Shown piece after piece: positions 27,469 to 37,808 of a DNA stretch of 64,000 nt (positions are counted from its first letter, which is position 1; the number at the start of each line of letters is the position of its first letter). The translations under genes were made by a program, and so were the position numbers. A model generated the notes under the pieces. That model was not told where the DNA came from and searched no databases. It worked only from the letters and a program-made list of their open reading frames with translations. Source of the DNA: Methylotenera sp. (GTDB lineage: Bacteria; Pseudomonadota; Gammaproteobacteria; Burkholderiales; Methylophilaceae); the NCBI GenBank assembly GCA_021732365.1, contig JAKFVD010000020.1, positions 1 to 64,000 of the forward strand. Reading direction: 5' to 3'.

Positions 27469-28314
27469 TTATGGCAAATCTGTAATTGCAGATCCAACCA
27501 TTTCACGGGCGCGTTCAATGTCTTTGGCGATAGCACTTCGCGCCGAATCTTGCTCAGGTAGGGTGACCAATAAACGATCCCAGTAGGAAGCAGCATTAGC
27601 AAAGTGTCCCGCTTGAAACTCAACCACACCCTTCAACTGTAGGCTTACGGCTTCCTGCGGATTGCTATTAAGCGCCTCGTCGATCAAAGCATGTACTTGT
27701 GGCACATATTGCTGGTCATCAGTAAAATATAATGCCTTGGCCCAGAGCCCCAACACTTCCGGCGGTCTCCCAGCTAAATTAGCGGCACGCTCGAACGCTA
27801 GAGCCGCATCGGGCATGCGATCTTGTGCCATGTAGGCGCGACCGACCAATGTCCATCCCTCAGCCGAGTCGGGGGATAACGCTATTAACGCTTCAAGCTG
27901 CTCAGTAGTCTTCTCAATACTTTGTACCAATTGCCCACTATTTTGGTGCTCCACCATAAATTGGTCGTACGAGCCCCAGTGTAAGTACAGCATCAGCGCA
28001 AGTAGCGGCGTCGATAGGGAAGCTACTAGGGGTACAAATCGCCCCAGTGAGACACGAGTGGAGTGCATCGGAACATCGGCATCGTCAAGCAGATTGCGTC
28101 CCGCCTCGGCACGCCAAGCCTCGAGCTGTGACGAATCAATCACTCCAGCTTTGTGCTGCATTTCTATTTCAAACAGATGCTCCTGGTAGAGTCCCACATT
28201 TAGCTGAGAACGATTGCCTCCGGCACGCCTGCGTGCGGAGCTTAGCTGGGGAACCAAAAGAAAGGCAGTTGCTAATATGCTTAACAGCCCTATGAAAAAC
28301 CAGAGAGTAGTCAT
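27469..28314 (-). CDS. ccmI: Cytochrome c biogenesis protein CcmI
   Basis: CcmI chaperones apocytochrome c to the haem ligation complex. The 281-residue protein has two N-terminal transmembrane segments (residues 3-22 and about 91-110) with the basic loop between them, and a periplasmic TPR domain (SAEGWTLVGRAYMAQ, PDAALAFERAANLA). The start overlaps the ccmH stop (ATGA). It is the last recognised gene of the island's complete System I operon. Confidence 0.92.
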   Translation of the reverse strand: MTTLWFFIGLLSILATAFLLVPQLSSARRRAGGNRSQLNVGLYQEHLFEIEMQHKAGVIDSSQLEAWRAEAGRNLLDDADVPMHSTRVSLGRFVPLVASLSTPLLALMLYLHWGSYDQFMVEHQNSGQLVQSIEKTTEQLEALIALSPDSAEGWTLVGRAYMAQDRMPDAALAFERAANLAGRPPEVLGLWAKALYFTDDQQYVPQVHALIDEALNSNPQEAVSLQLKGVVEFQAGHFANAASYWDRLLVTLPEQDSARSAIAKDIERAREMVGSAITDLP

Positions 28315-28799
28315 GTGTCTTGCTCTATAAGTCGATCAGATTCTTGCAGCAGATCGGTAAGGCGATATCGCTCAGCGTCAGATAGCTCATTTGAGGTACC
28401 CGACCTTACCTTGCGCCCACCCCTAATAATGACCGCAACAACTACACCGCCAACTAGAAGTAATGCTGATGGACCCAACCAGAGCAAAACTGTACGAGAA
28501 TTCAGCCTAGGATCGTATAAAACGAAATCACCGTAGCGAGCGACCATGAAATCGATAATTTGCTCGTCGCTTTGGCCTTCACTCAGCATGCGATGGATTT
28601 CACCTCTTAAATCGTTGGCGATTGGGGAGCTCGATTCCGCAATATTTTGATTCTGGCATTTAGGACAACGCAGCTCCGAAGCTAGGTCGTAAAAGCGTTG
28701 ATACTTGCTGTCATCAGAGAATTCAGCGGCATCAATTGCAGCCATGCTATTACCTAGCAACATTAAACTCAGAGCGATTGCGATAACTAGGCTATTCAT
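28311..28799 (-). CDS. ccmH: Cytochrome c maturation thiol protein CcmH
   Basis: CcmH reduces or holds the CxxC of apocytochrome c before haem ligation. From ATG 28799 the protein has 162 residues: a signal peptide, the redox motif LRCPKCQNQ (residues about 44-52), a three-helix domain and a C-terminal membrane helix (LLWLGPSALLLVGGVVVAVI). The chosen start overlaps the ccmG stop (ATGA). It is the short CcmH type that works together with a separate CcmI. Confidence 0.94.
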   Translation of the reverse strand: MNSLVIAIALSLMLLGNSMAAIDAAEFSDDSKYQRFYDLASELRCPKCQNQNIAESSSPIANDLRGEIHRMLSEGQSDEQIIDFMVARYGDFVLYDPRLNSRTVLLWLGPSALLLVGGVVVAVIIRGGRKVRSGTSNELSDAERYRLTDLLQESDRLIEQDT

Positions 28800-29335
28800 T
28801 GAGTGACCTCTCGCAACAGCATCTCGTATATAGGTGCAAGTTTTTCTTGCCATACACGCTCATCAATGACACCAACGTACTTTTCGCGAATGATACCTTG
28901 GGCGTCTATAAAGAAAGTCTCTGGGGCGCCGTACACTCCGAGGTCTAGGCCTAATGTACCGGAGGCATCCTCTATGTTTAGTCGATATGGGTTACGTAAG
29001 GTGCGCAGCAAGTGTTGCGCATTAGCACGCACATCCTTGTAGTTGACCCCGTAGATGACGACTCCCTGATCAGCCAGCTTATTCAGCATAAGATGCTCTT
29101 GACGGCAGGACTGACACCATGTCGCCCATACGTTGACCAGAGCCGGCCTCCCCTTCACATCCGCACTAGACAGTATGTCTGATGGGCTGTCTAAAGATGG
29201 TAATGTGAAGTGAGGAAATGGCATGCCAATCAGCGCAGAGGGAAGCCGATTCGGATCGAGAAAGAGTCCACGATACAATAATATTGAGATAGACAAGAAC
29301 AATGCCAGTGGTAGAAACAAGAATAATTTTTTCAT
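28796..29335 (-). CDS. ccmG: Thiol:disulfide interchange protein CcmG (DsbE)
   Basis: This membrane-anchored periplasmic thioredoxin reduces the apocytochrome/CcmH thiols. It has 179 residues with an N-terminal anchor (LFLFLPLALFLSISILLY) and active site WATWCQSCRQEH near residue 72, plus VYGAPETFFIDAQG with the cis-proline. The gene lies between ccmF and ccmH with short or overlapping junctions. Confidence 0.95.
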   Translation of the reverse strand: MKKLFLFLPLALFLSISILLYRGLFLDPNRLPSALIGMPFPHFTLPSLDSPSDILSSADVKGRPALVNVWATWCQSCRQEHLMLNKLADQGVVIYGVNYKDVRANAQHLLRTLRNPYRLNIEDASGTLGLDLGVYGAPETFFIDAQGIIREKYVGVIDERVWQEKLAPIYEMLLREVTQ

Positions 29336-29340
29336 AGCTT

Positions 29341-31302
29341 CTACTCGATTATGCCTGCATTCAGAGTCGGCTCAATCTTCCGGGCACGATAACGTCTATC
29401 TGTTGCCGCCAACAAACCGCCCAAGGCCATCATCGTTGCACCTAGCCATATCAATCTAACAAAAGGCTTGATCTGCAATCGTACTGCCCAAGCATCGTCA
29501 GCCAATGGCTCACCCAATGCCACGAATAGATCGCGGGTAAAACCTCCTTGAATTGCTGCCTCTGTCATGATAGCCTGCTGGACGGGGTAAACACGCTTTT
29601 CTGGATGCAACATTGCAACCTCGTGACCATCTTTCATCACGCGCACACTCCCACGGTCCCCTATGTAATTGGGCCCTTGTAGTTGTGTCACGCCGTTGAA
29701 TGCAAAGTTATATGCACCCAATTTAATGGATGTGCCAGGTGTCATACGCTGCTCCCGCTCTACGCTGCCCACGGTGGTCAGCACAGCACCCAAGGCACAC
29801 ACGGCGAAACCTAAATGTGCCAAGTGCATGCCCCAATAGCTGCGGCTTAACGCTGGTAACCCTTTGAATAATCCTTTGTGACGTGTTTTGTCGAAAATAT
29901 CACGCAAACCAGCCAACATAATCCATGTAGCTAGCAGACAGACACCCGCCACAGCCCAGTTCGACCGATCATGTTGCGTTGCCACGGTAAGCGCAACCAG
30001 CAGACTGACCGCTAGGACAGGTGCAAGCATGCGTCCTAGCCAACGCGTAGGAGTGTCCCTCCAACGCGTAAGCATACCTACGGCCGACGCAGCCATCAAT
30101 AGCGCCATCAGTGGAACGAACATGGCATTGAAGTAAGGCGGGCCTACCGACAACTTAGCTCCAGTCAATGCATCAAGAATCAGTGGGTATAACGTTCCCA
30201 GCAGTATCATTGCAGCCGCAACCGACAGTAGCAGGTTATTCACTAAGAGCAGCGTCTCGCGCGACCAAATCCCGAAACTGGCCTGACTCTTTACAGCTGT
30301 TGCACGTAAAGCGAATAGCGTTAACGAACCGCCCACTACCGTCAGCATGAACACCAGCACAAACACACCACGCGAGGGGTCGGTGGCAAAGGCATGCACG
30401 GAGGTCAGCACGCCAGACCGAACCAGAAAGGTGCCCAGCAAGCTGAGTGAAAACGTGGCAATGGCAAGTAGCACGGTCCAACTCTTGAATACACCGCGCT
30501 TCTCTGTCGCCGCCAAAGAATGGATAAGCGCCGCCCCTACCAACCATGGCATAAATGATGCGTTCTCGACAGGATCCCAGAACCACCAACTACCCCAACC
30601 AAGTTCCGCATAAGCCCACCATGAACCGAGCGCGATGCCAATACCAAGAAATGACCAAGCTACGGTTGTCCAAGGCCGTGACCAACGCGCCCAAGCTGCA
30701 TCAAGCTTACCGTCCAACAGGGCCGCGATAGCGAATGCAAATGCCACGGAAAAACCTACGTAGCCCATGTAAAGCATGGGTGGATGGACAATTAGACCAA
30801 TGTCCTGCAGAAGCGGATTAAGGTCGTGGCCATCGGCAGGGATGTTTTCTAGTATGCGGGTGAAAGGGTTGGAGGTTCCAATCAGGAATAATAAAAATCC
30901 AGTGCTGATTATACCCATCACGGACAGAACCCGAGCCAGCATCGTCTCTGGCAATTGGCGAGCCCCGAGTGATACGGCAAATGTCCAGCCTGCTAGTATC
31001 AAAACCCACAGCAGCATAGAGCCTTCATGCGCTCCCCAAATCGCGCTGAACTTGTAGTACCAGGGAAGCATGCTATTAGAGTTTTGTGCCACATAAGCGA
31101 CCGTGAAGTCGTCGGTCAAGAAAGCATGGGCTAAACAGGTGAATGAAAACACCAGAAACATAAACTGTCCCCAAGCAGCCGGTCGCGCCAACATCATCCA
31201 GCGCCAGTCGTCACGCCAAGCGCCAACAAGGGGTATACTGGCTTGCACAAATGCGAGACATAGCGCCAAGATTAGAGCAAAAAGCCCAAGTTCAGGGATC
31301 AT
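29341..31302 (-). CDS. ccmF: Haem lyase subunit CcmF
   Basis: CcmF is the integral membrane core of the holocytochrome c synthetase of System I. The 653-residue protein has about 15 membrane helices and the tryptophan-rich haem-handling motif [18 protein letters not shown] near residue 235. Its length is normal for CcmF. The start overlaps the ccmE stop (ATGA). Confidence 0.96.
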   Translation of the reverse strand: MIPELGLFALILALCLAFVQASIPLVGAWRDDWRWMMLARPAAWGQFMFLVFSFTCLAHAFLTDDFTVAYVAQNSNSMLPWYYKFSAIWGAHEGSMLLWVLILAGWTFAVSLGARQLPETMLARVLSVMGIISTGFLLFLIGTSNPFTRILENIPADGHDLNPLLQDIGLIVHPPMLYMGYVGFSVAFAFAIAALLDGKLDAAWARWSRPWTTVAWSFLGIGIALGSWWAYAELGWGSWWFWDPVENASFMPWLVGAALIHSLAATEKRGVFKSWTVLLAIATFSLSLLGTFLVRSGVLTSVHAFATDPSRGVFVLVFMLTVVGGSLTLFALRATAVKSQASFGIWSRETLLLVNNLLLSVAAAMILLGTLYPLILDALTGAKLSVGPPYFNAMFVPLMALLMAASAVGMLTRWRDTPTRWLGRMLAPVLAVSLLVALTVATQHDRSNWAVAGVCLLATWIMLAGLRDIFDKTRHKGLFKGLPALSRSYWGMHLAHLGFAVCALGAVLTTVGSVEREQRMTPGTSIKLGAYNFAFNGVTQLQGPNYIGDRGSVRVMKDGHEVAMLHPEKRVYPVQQAIMTEAAIQGGFTRDLFVALGEPLADDAWAVRLQIKPFVRLIWLGATMMALGGLLAATDRRYRARKIEPTLNAGIIE

Positions 31303-31766
31303 TCAGTAGACTCCTGCTTACTGCTTGGGATTTGTCTAATAGTTTTTGCTTGCTTCAGTGCATGCAAAGTTTCTGGCGGCATGTAATTTTCGTCATGTTT
31401 GGCTAGGACTTGATCTGCGTAAAGCTTGCCGTCGTTCTCGAGCTTGCCTAGAACGACAATGCCCTGACCCTCGCGGAAGAGGTCGGGTAGAATACCCTGG
31501 TAACGTACAATGATGCTGCGGGCACCATCAGTTACCCCGAATCGCACTTCCAGCGAATCTTGTGCTCGATTCAGCGACCCTTCTTCAACCAAGCCGCCCG
31601 CACGGATACGTGTGCCCATCGGGGCTTCGCCTGCTACAATTTGGGTTGGTGTATAGAATAGATTAATGTTTTCTTGCAGTGCGGCTAGCGCAAAAGCAGT
31701 AGCGATGCTGGCGCTGCAAAGCAAAGACAGTATCCAAAGCATGCGCTTCTTGCGTGTAAGAGTCAT
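31299..31766 (-). CDS. ccmE: Haem chaperone CcmE
   Basis: CcmE carries haem covalently on a histidine in the periplasm and hands it to CcmF. The 155-residue protein has an N-terminal anchor and an OB-fold, and the haem-attachment motif is [12 protein letters not shown] near residue 127-138 (His plus the downstream Tyr). Its start overlaps the ccmD stop. Confidence 0.95.
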   Translation of the reverse strand: MTLTRKKRMLWILSLLCSASIATAFALAALQENINLFYTPTQIVAGEAPMGTRIRAGGLVEEGSLNRAQDSLEVRFGVTDGARSIIVRYQGILPDLFREGQGIVVLGKLENDGKLYADQVLAKHDENYMPPETLHALKQAKTIRQIPSSKQESTE

Positions 31767-31942
31767 AGCAACCTCTCCCGACGTCGACGGCGCGACAGGT
31801 CGTCCAAATAACGACGCTTCTCCAGCAAGGGTAGTATGGCATTCAAGGCCATCAGGGCCAATCCCAATCCATAGGCACTCCAGACATAGGCACCATGGTT
31901 ACCCATTGTGAGAAAATCAGTGAATGAAGCAAACGCTATCAT
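31763..31942 (-). CDS. ccmD: Haem exporter protein CcmD
   Basis: This 59-residue membrane protein stabilises CcmC-CcmE and release of holo-CcmE from the CcmAB transporter. The translated frame begins [20 protein letters not shown] and continues with the typical [16 protein letters not shown] helix, then a strongly basic tail (RRRRRERLL). It overlaps ccmE and ccmC by four bases each. It is easily missed because it is short. Confidence 0.93.
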   Translation of the reverse strand: MIAFASFTDFLTMGNHGAYVWSAYGLGLALMALNAILPLLEKRRYLDDLSRRRRRERLL

Positions 31943-32694
31943 ATCCGGTCCTTGAGTAGTCGAGCGATTTCAGCATCTGCCCAGCGACTACCAGATTCCC
32001 GTCGCAGCAACTCTAGACGCATTCGTGCAAACAGCACAGCCCCAAAGAAACAATAGAAACCTAACACAGCTATCAGAAGCGGTAGCCACATCTGTGTGGG
32101 CATGGCAGGTTGGTGTGAGTACGAAAAACTGGCAGGCTGATGAAGAGTGTTCCACCACTCTACGGAGTATTTGATGATGGGAATGTTTACAACACCGACC
32201 ACAGCCAACAATGCGCAACCTCGGGCCGCGCTGTCTCTGTTGGTAATTGCCTGGCCCAGTGCGATTATGCCCAAATACAGAAAAAGCAGAATCAACATCG
32301 AAGTCAAGCGAGCATCCCACACCCAATAGGCACCCCAAGTAGGTTTACCCCAGATGGCACCTGAGGTTAGCGCTATAACCGTCATCCATGCGCCGATAGG
32401 TGCAGCCTGCCGTAAGGCAACGTCGGCTAGTTTTATTTTCCAGATTAGACCAATGATACCTGTTCCCGCAAGCATGATGTATATGGATTGCGCCAATAGT
32501 GCCGCCGGTACATGTATATAGATAATGCGGAAGCTATTACCCTGTTGGTAGTCTGGCGGAGCAAATGCTAGACCCCATATCAAACCGATTCCTAACAGTA
32601 GCACGCTGGCAGTGACCAGCCAGGGCAAGAACTTGCCGCTCATACTGTAGAACCATTTAGGTGAGCCCCATTTGTAAAACCAAGTCCAATTCAT
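31939..32694 (-). CDS. ccmC: Haem handling membrane protein CcmC
   Basis: CcmC loads haem onto CcmE. The protein has 251 residues from ATG 32694 with six membrane helices; the WWD-type motif is [12 protein letters not shown] near residue 122. An ATG at 32721 inside ccmB is in frame but would overlap more, and GAGAAA lies before the chosen start. The family's N-terminal pattern (a P-x-W followed by a first helix) fits the shorter form. Confidence 0.95.
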   Translation of the reverse strand: MNWTWFYKWGSPKWFYSMSGKFLPWLVTASVLLLGIGLIWGLAFAPPDYQQGNSFRIIYIHVPAALLAQSIYIMLAGTGIIGLIWKIKLADVALRQAAPIGAWMTVIALTSGAIWGKPTWGAYWVWDARLTSMLILLFLYLGIIALGQAITNRDSAARGCALLAVVGVVNIPIIKYSVEWWNTLHQPASFSYSHQPAMPTQMWLPLLIAVLGFYCFFGAVLFARMRLELLRRESGSRWADAEIARLLKDRI

Positions 32695-32710
32695 ACGAGT
32701 TTCTCGCTTG

Positions 32711-33382
32711 TCATTCCGCAATGCTTATGGAAAGTCCAGCGGCAATAGCAAATGGTGCAAAGGTAAGCGCAAGCACTGATAGACAGGCCAACCAAAGCAT
32801 GTACCCCGCAACGGGCAGCTCTTGCAATGTGGCTTGTAGGGCGCCACTGCCCAAAATCAATACTGGGATATACAGCGGAAGAATTAATAAGGCGAGCAAC
32901 AGTCCACCGCGTCGCAAACCGACTGTGAGAGCAGCGCCAATTGCACCTAGCAGGCTGAGCACAGAGGTGCCCAAAAGTAGCGACAGCGTCAGCACAGGAA
33001 GGCAGCGGGCAGGGAGGCCAAGCATTATAGCTAGGAGCGGGGCTAGTACCACCAATGCAATTCCACTGCAAAGCCAATGTGCCGTGACTTTGACCAGCAC
33101 CATCACCACTAATGAATGCGATGAAAGTGCCCATTGCTCTAGAGTACCATCCTCGAAATCGGTGCGGAACAACCCGTCTAGCGATAGTAAGACAGCCAGC
33201 AGCGCCGCCACCCATATCAATCCTGGCGCCGCGTTTTGCAGAAACTGCGGCTGTGGACCTAACGATAGCGGAAACAGAGAAATCACAACGGAAAAAAATA
33301 CCAAGGGGTTGGCAAGGTCTGCTGGTTGGCGGCATATCAGGCGTAACTCACTATAAAATAAGGCAATATAAATATTTCTCAC
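32711..33382 (-). CDS. ccmB: Haem exporter permease CcmB
   Basis: CcmB is the membrane subunit of the CcmAB ABC complex that releases holo-CcmE. The 223-residue protein has about six helices and the family motif near the N-terminus ([18 protein letters not shown], then [18 protein letters not shown]). Its start overlaps the ccmA stop (ATGA). Confidence 0.94.
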   Translation of the reverse strand: MRNIYIALFYSELRLICRQPADLANPLVFFSVVISLFPLSLGPQPQFLQNAAPGLIWVAALLAVLLSLDGLFRTDFEDGTLEQWALSSHSLVVMVLVKVTAHWLCSGIALVVLAPLLAIMLGLPARCLPVLTLSLLLGTSVLSLLGAIGAALTVGLRRGGLLLALLILPLYIPVLILGSGALQATLQELPVAGYMLWLACLSVLALTFAPFAIAAGLSISIAE

Positions 33383-34056
33383 AAAGAGTAATGTCCCAGA
33401 TCAAGATCGGTATAGGCTTGTGCCCGTCTACTCAATTCGTGGTGAGTGGTTAGCACTACCGTGCCGCCTTGGTCACAATGCATGGCAAGGTGAGCTTCCA
33501 ATTGCGTGGTACCAGCCTTGTCTAATGCTGTAAATGGTTCGTCCAGTAACCAAAGTGACGGCGCCTCCGGCAAGTACAGGCGCGCCAGCGCAACTCGACG
33601 CTGCTGCCCAGCAGACAGCGCATAGCATGGAGTGTCCTCGAAGCCTCGTAATCCCAACATTTCCAATGTCTTTGCGATTCCGTAGGTTGTAGAGCGAGCA
33701 TGTAGTGCATTTAGCCAAGCAACGTTTTCTTCTACGGTCAAAAGTGCCTTAACACCGAGAGCATGACCTATCCATAGAAGCTTGGAACTCATAGCAACTC
33801 GTTTTCGCGGTAGGATTTGTCCGTACAGTTCAACATGACCCGCTGTCGGCTGGGCAAGGCCAGAAAGCAGTCGAAGCAGACTGCTTTTTCCGCAGCCGTT
33901 GGCACCGCGAATACGTAGCATTTCACCAGCGTATATCTGAAAGTTTAAATCGTTGAATAGCACCCGTTGATCTCTTTCACATCCGATAGCCACTGCATGG
34001 AGCACGGGACAAGTGTTGATTTGACCTGTATTTTGGGGGACTCTAAATTCGTGCAT
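33379..34056 (-). CDS. ccmA: Haem exporter ATP-binding protein CcmA
   Basis: CcmA is the ATPase that drives release of haem-loaded CcmE. The 225-residue protein has Walker [16 protein letters not shown], the signature [14 protein letters not shown] and Walker [13 protein letters not shown]. It heads the canonical run ccmABCDEFGHI and follows msrA by 30 bases, so the msr genes may share its transcript. Confidence 0.95.
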   Translation of the reverse strand: MHEFRVPQNTGQINTCPVLHAVAIGCERDQRVLFNDLNFQIYAGEMLRIRGANGCGKSSLLRLLSGLAQPTAGHVELYGQILPRKRVAMSSKLLWIGHALGVKALLTVEENVAWLNALHARSTTYGIAKTLEMLGLRGFEDTPCYALSAGQQRRVALARLYLPEAPSLWLLDEPFTALDKAGTTQLEAHLAMHCDQGGTVVLTTHHELSRRAQAYTDLDLGHYSL

Positions 34057-34086
34057 ATCGCAAAGCTTTTACAGTTTTGTATCTGC

Positions 34087-34617
34087 TCAGACAGGAGCAG
34101 AACTTGTTATGGATTCATCCGAGGCTCCACTTGGAAGCACCCAATTGGGACGAGCGAAGTGACAGGTATAGCCATTAGGCTTCCTCATAAGATAATCTTG
34201 ATGTTCTGGCTCTGCTTCCCAGAAATTCCCGATTGGAGTGACCTCAGTGACAACCTTGCCTGGCCACAAACCTGAATCATTCACGTCGGCAATAGTCGCC
34301 TCCGCGACCTTTCTCTGATCTTCACTCGAATAGAATATAGCTGAACGGTAGCTTAAACCTATGTCATTACCTTGTCGCCCCAATGTTGTGGGGTCATGAA
34401 TTTGGAAGAAATATTCAAGAATGCTTCGAAAACTAGTCAGTGCTGAATCAAAGATGATTTCGATCGCCTCCGCATGTGTACCATGATTGCGATAGTTTGG
34501 ATTCGGTATATCCCCACCTGAATAACCGACCCGTGTCGAAACTATGCCAGGAAGCCTGCGGATCAAATCCTGCATCCCCCAGAAGCACCCCCCCGCGAAC
34601 ACAGCACGTTGATGCAT
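34087..34617 (-). CDS. msrA: Peptide methionine sulfoxide reductase MsrA
   Basis: MsrA repairs oxidised methionine (S-sulfoxide) in proteins. The 176-residue protein begins close to the catalytic motif [10 protein letters not shown] and has [12 protein letters not shown] and [14 protein letters not shown] typical of the family. ATG 34617 is chosen because GGGGAGGA lies just upstream. It follows msrB with a one-base gap. No signal peptide is visible, so it appears cytoplasmic. Confidence 0.93.
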   Translation of the reverse strand: MHQRAVFAGGCFWGMQDLIRRLPGIVSTRVGYSGGDIPNPNYRNHGTHAEAIEIIFDSALTSFRSILEYFFQIHDPTTLGRQGNDIGLSYRSAIFYSSEDQRKVAEATIADVNDSGLWPGKVVTEVTPIGNFWEAEPEHQDYLMRKPNGYTCHFARPNWVLPSGASDESITSSAPV

Positions 34618-34618
34618 G

Positions 34619-35062
34619 CTAGTCCTCCCCAATCTGATCGAGGTACTCACCATACCCTTCGTTATCCATGTCGTTGCGATGTATGAATCGGAGCGACGCA
34701 GAATTAATACAGTACCGCAAACCACCTCGCTGTGGTGGGCCATCAGGAAAGACATGGCCGAGATGACTGTCTCCACTAGCCGATCTAACCTCGGTCCTAA
34801 TCATCCCATGGGAGTTATCCCGTGAAGCCTTGATGTTTGCGGAAACAAGAGGCTTGGTAAAACTTGGCCACCCGCTTCCTGAATCATACTTATCAGATGA
34901 TGCAAACAGAGGCTCTCCAGTAACGATATCCACGTAAATACCAGGCTCCGTATGTTCATTATACTCTCCGGAAAATGGGGGCTCTGTCTCTGCATCTTGA
35001 GTGACGCGCCTCTGTTCCTCGGTCAGAACATCTAGTGCCTTTTTTGATTTTTCGAATTTCAT
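34619..35062 (-). CDS. msrB: Peptide methionine (R)-S-oxide reductase MsrB, zinc-less
   Basis: MsrB repairs the R-sulfoxide of methionine. The 147-residue protein from ATG 35062 (GGAGG upstream) has the catalytic [11 protein letters not shown], the SGSGWPSF loop and [12 protein letters not shown]. The two CxxC zinc pairs of E. coli-type MsrB are absent: the usual Cys positions read GEPLFASS and GDSHLGH. It is therefore the zinc-free form. It is operonic with msrA. Confidence 0.93.
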   Translation of the reverse strand: MKFEKSKKALDVLTEEQRRVTQDAETEPPFSGEYNEHTEPGIYVDIVTGEPLFASSDKYDSGSGWPSFTKPLVSANIKASRDNSHGMIRTEVRSASGDSHLGHVFPDGPPQRGGLRYCINSASLRFIHRNDMDNEGYGEYLDQIGED

Positions 35063-35311
35063 AATGAACCTCCAAAGACTTGCTTGAGAACCGAGCACGT
35101 TGAGTATGTTTTTCAAAGCACACGGGGTTTTTTAGTATCTCGATAGGACTGGCCTGAGAAAAACACTCCAGCTAAATACAAATCTCATGCCCATAGCCCA
35201 GAAACTAAATATATACATTTACCAGTCTCGCCGACCTTCCTATCTGCAAAGCCCCTCAACTTTTATCTAAGAGAATCCTGACGTGTAATGCTTTTTGCAC
35301 ATAACCATGTT

Positions 35312-35896
35312 TTATGGTTTCAGGACTGGATATCCGAAGGTATAGATCCAATCAGACTCTCGTGCAGGTACGTGGCAGTTCTGGCAATTTTCCTTATAGT
35401 TGGTGGATGTGGTTTGATTGGGGTTAGCCACATCAAACCAAGCCCAGCCCCAACCATCGCCCCAAAGTTTATTTTTTGGAAATCTACCAACGTCATCTTT
35501 CACCATGACAAACCAACCCACAAGTTTGTCGGCACTACTTACTGTTCCGGTTGTCATGGACTTGGTTGTAGTCTTGAAAACTTCCTTTACTAGCACAGCG
35601 CCATCATGAAAATGTCCGTCTTTGCGAAAAGCTGCTATGGTTCCAGGCGAGGCATAGACCACGTGCATCTCCTTCGAACCGGAGCCCTTGGTTTCGGCTA
35701 CCGCCCAAGTTCCCAACATCTGATAAACAGTGCGATAGTCGGCGGGCACACTCATTTTCCCGGCATCCCCTACTACACCAGCAGTTAAACCTTTATAGGG
35801 TTCTGGCTTGCGAGCTTCCGTTTTTCCGTAGACATTAACCGCGACTATCATCGAAAATCCAACTAGAGCAATGCCCAGTGTACTAATGACTCTCAT
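35312..35896 (-). CDS. Cytochrome P460
   Basis: This periplasmic c-type haem protein has 194 residues. A signal peptide (about 1-27, ISTLGIALVGFSMIVAVNVYG) is followed by the P460 domain, and the haem-binding NCQNCHVPARESDW is at the C-terminus. Cytochromes P460 oxidise hydroxylamine with NO to nitrous oxide, or detoxify nitrogen oxides; the crosslinking lysine cannot be confirmed by eye. It is a c-type cytochrome next to a full Ccm operon on the same strand, so it is a natural client. The long in-frame extension upstream (to 36079) lacks a start with a ribosome site and is rejected. Confidence 0.87.
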   Translation of the reverse strand: MRVISTLGIALVGFSMIVAVNVYGKTEARKPEPYKGLTAGVVGDAGKMSVPADYRTVYQMLGTWAVAETKGSGSKEMHVVYASPGTIAAFRKDGHFHDGAVLVKEVFKTTTKSMTTGTVSSADKLVGWFVMVKDDVGRFPKNKLWGDGWGWAWFDVANPNQTTSTNYKENCQNCHVPARESDWIYTFGYPVLKP

Positions 35897-36360
35897 ATCA
35901 TTATTCCTCGTAGTAATAGGATCAGTGATGAAATATGCATAATTTTTCTCCCTTTGTGTACTAACAACAGTTAATCTTGTAGCTATCGTAGCAGTGCCTT
36001 CGTCCAGAATGGTCTCGAATTGGTACTCATGCGTCCGTATATTAGAAGTGCGCTCAAGGGGTGAAGGCTTCGCAGCCACTAAAACATCTAGGAGAATATG
36101 TATTAGTTTTCTCGAGGATCGATCCTAATACTCATATGCTTTTGCTGAAGGTAGCGCTGTCTTGAAGTCAATTTTTTATGGATTATTTAGAAAATATAGC
36201 ATCGGCACACAAATTAAGATTTGTGCCGCCGCTGTGGTCTGAGCATTGAAAAAGAGAGGGATTCAACAATGTTTTAAGCAATTTGTATTCGGAACTGATT
36301 TGCATAAGGTTTCATTTGCGAGTTCCTATTACGTGATGGATGTCTCTGCATAGAGCGATA
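35897..36360. other. Intergenic region upstream of cytochrome P460
   Basis: These 464 bases contain no gene. A perfect 12-base palindrome, AGGATCGATCCT (36115-36126), lies about 220 bases before the P460 start and may bind a regulator. A bulged hairpin near 36203-36226 (GGCACA ... TGTGCC) could be the end signal of the AraC transcript. Confidence 0.45.
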
Positions 36361-37434
36361 TTATGCGTTGGTTACTTCGCGCCCAACAGTTTCCAGCACA
36401 CCAAAGTCGGCAGAGTTGAGTCGTGGATCGATCGTAGGCATTGCCGAAGTCGACCCAGATTGCCGATTATTTATACTTCGCTTTCCGTTTGAAGCTGCCG
36501 TGAACATACGACGAAAGCTACTTGGGTCCATCCCGTGAAGTTGGCTGAATGCGAGAGAAAAACTGCTCCTGCTGGAAAATCCGACCCTCTTAGCAACCTC
36601 AGCTACAGGAAGTGCAGTTGTAACCAATAGCTCACTCGCGCGCCGTAGACGGACTAACTTTATCAAACTCATTGGGGATTGACCAAAGGCGCGCCGGAAA
36701 GCGGCTGCAAATGCCGAACGGCTCATGGCAGCGATTGTTGCTAGACTGTCCACGGTATAGGCAACAGCAGGCTGTTCGAAGATAGCATGCAATGCCCGAA
36801 TTAACCGGGTGTCAGCCACTCCAGCCAACCAAGGCAATCGCGAGGCACCCAACTCAATCCAACGTCGTAACGCAAGCACCAAACATTGTTTGAGTAATGC
36901 CTCGCTCAATACACGTGACCCTACTCCCGGTCTAGCTGACTCTGCCAACAACATCACGAACTGGTCTCGCAACCCTTCTCCACAACCAAAGTGAACGACC
37001 ATTGGCTCTGCTAATGAGGTAAATAGATCTGATCCTCCAGCCAATCCCACGCGAATTTCACCGCATGCAGTTATTATGCCTTGCTGTCCCTCACCTACAG
37101 TTAATGTTGGCACAGACTCTTGTGATGAAACCCCGTACAAACGGTTACGCTGCTCTAATCGTATTTGCTTTGACGAGATACTCTCAATACGATACGTAAC
37201 CCCTGGCGGCAATAGTAAAAATGTGTGGGGTTCTAGTTTAATAGGTACTGCGCCATGAACAACTAGCGTGCCAACACCCTCTAGGCAGTAATGCAGACTT
37301 GATGTCTTACAGGCTTCTAAACGCACTCCCCAGCCTTCTCGTATATCGCAAACCGTGAAATCGGTTACATCAATATTAAGTACGGCTAGCAAGCGATCTA
37401 ATGCCATGTGGGCGGATGAGGGAAACTCGAACAT
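36361..37434 (-). CDS. AraC-family regulator with cupin-type N-terminal domain
   Basis: This 357-residue transcription factor is related to the one at 26037. The cupin sensor contains SLHYCLEGVGTLVVHGAVPI and LEPHTFLLLPPGVTYRI. The DNA-binding domain has VDSLATIAAMSRSAFAAAF and VAKRVGFSSRSSFSLAFSQL. About 50 extra polar residues follow the AraC domain. It lies directly upstream of cytochrome P460 and the msr-ccm genes on the same strand and is their best candidate regulator, by position only. Confidence 0.9.
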   Translation of the reverse strand: MFEFPSSAHMALDRLLAVLNIDVTDFTVCDIREGWGVRLEACKTSSLHYCLEGVGTLVVHGAVPIKLEPHTFLLLPPGVTYRIESISSKQIRLEQRNRLYGVSSQESVPTLTVGEGQQGIITACGEIRVGLAGGSDLFTSLAEPMVVHFGCGEGLRDQFVMLLAESARPGVGSRVLSEALLKQCLVLALRRWIELGASRLPWLAGVADTRLIRALHAIFEQPAVAYTVDSLATIAAMSRSAFAAAFRRAFGQSPMSLIKLVRLRRASELLVTTALPVAEVAKRVGFSSRSSFSLAFSQLHGMDPSSFRRMFTAASNGKRSINNRQSGSTSAMPTIDPRLNSADFGVLETVGREVTNA

Positions 37435-37808
37435 GGTGCCGAGTATGAGGGTAATTCGATTTTTTTTATTTGCTCAGCTCGAAGATATGGACGAGTGAGC
37501 ACTAATTCGAGACCACAGAGAACACAGAGAACACAGACAAAGCTACGATGTGTTCGTGATTAATTGTGGAGAAAAGGAGAAAAGGTATGCGTATTCTGTA
37601 TTTTTAGATGGCGAATCTTAAGACTGGGTAAATTGGGTTGACCCTAAGCAAGAATTGATTAAATGGTAATAAATTTACAAGTTTCAACACTTCGATTAAT
37701 TCATTACTTCTTATTCATCAAGTTCAGGTCATTTGTTCAGCTAATAATTTGGAAATATTAAAGCTCACAATTGAAGCCTGCACATTAATTACTTATAAAG
37801 GATTTAAA
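37435..37808. other. Intergenic region with a short tandem repeat
   Basis: The gap contains two and a half copies of ACAGAGAAC (about 37516-37538) and otherwise AT-rich sequence. It holds the start region of the EF-hand gene. Similar ACAGAGAACACAGAG strings are common spacer sequence in proteobacteria; I do not assign a function. Confidence 0.5.

Noticed and set aside
32661..33356. A 231-codon plus-strand open frame across ccmB/ccmC
   Set aside because: It is antisense to two clear overlapping ccm genes and its composition (Ser/Pro/Arg-rich) is that of a shadow frame in less AT-rich DNA.
35288..35593. A plus-strand 101-codon frame antisense to cytochrome P460
   Set aside because: It covers the coding strand of the haem-binding P460 C-terminus in reverse and has no family features.
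35897..36079. N-terminal extension of cytochrome P460
   Set aside because: A clear signal peptide starts at 35896; the upstream frame would bury it.
37509..37540. Short ACAGAGAAC repeats as a possible CRISPR array
   Set aside because: The units are nine bases, adjacent, without spacers and without cas genes.
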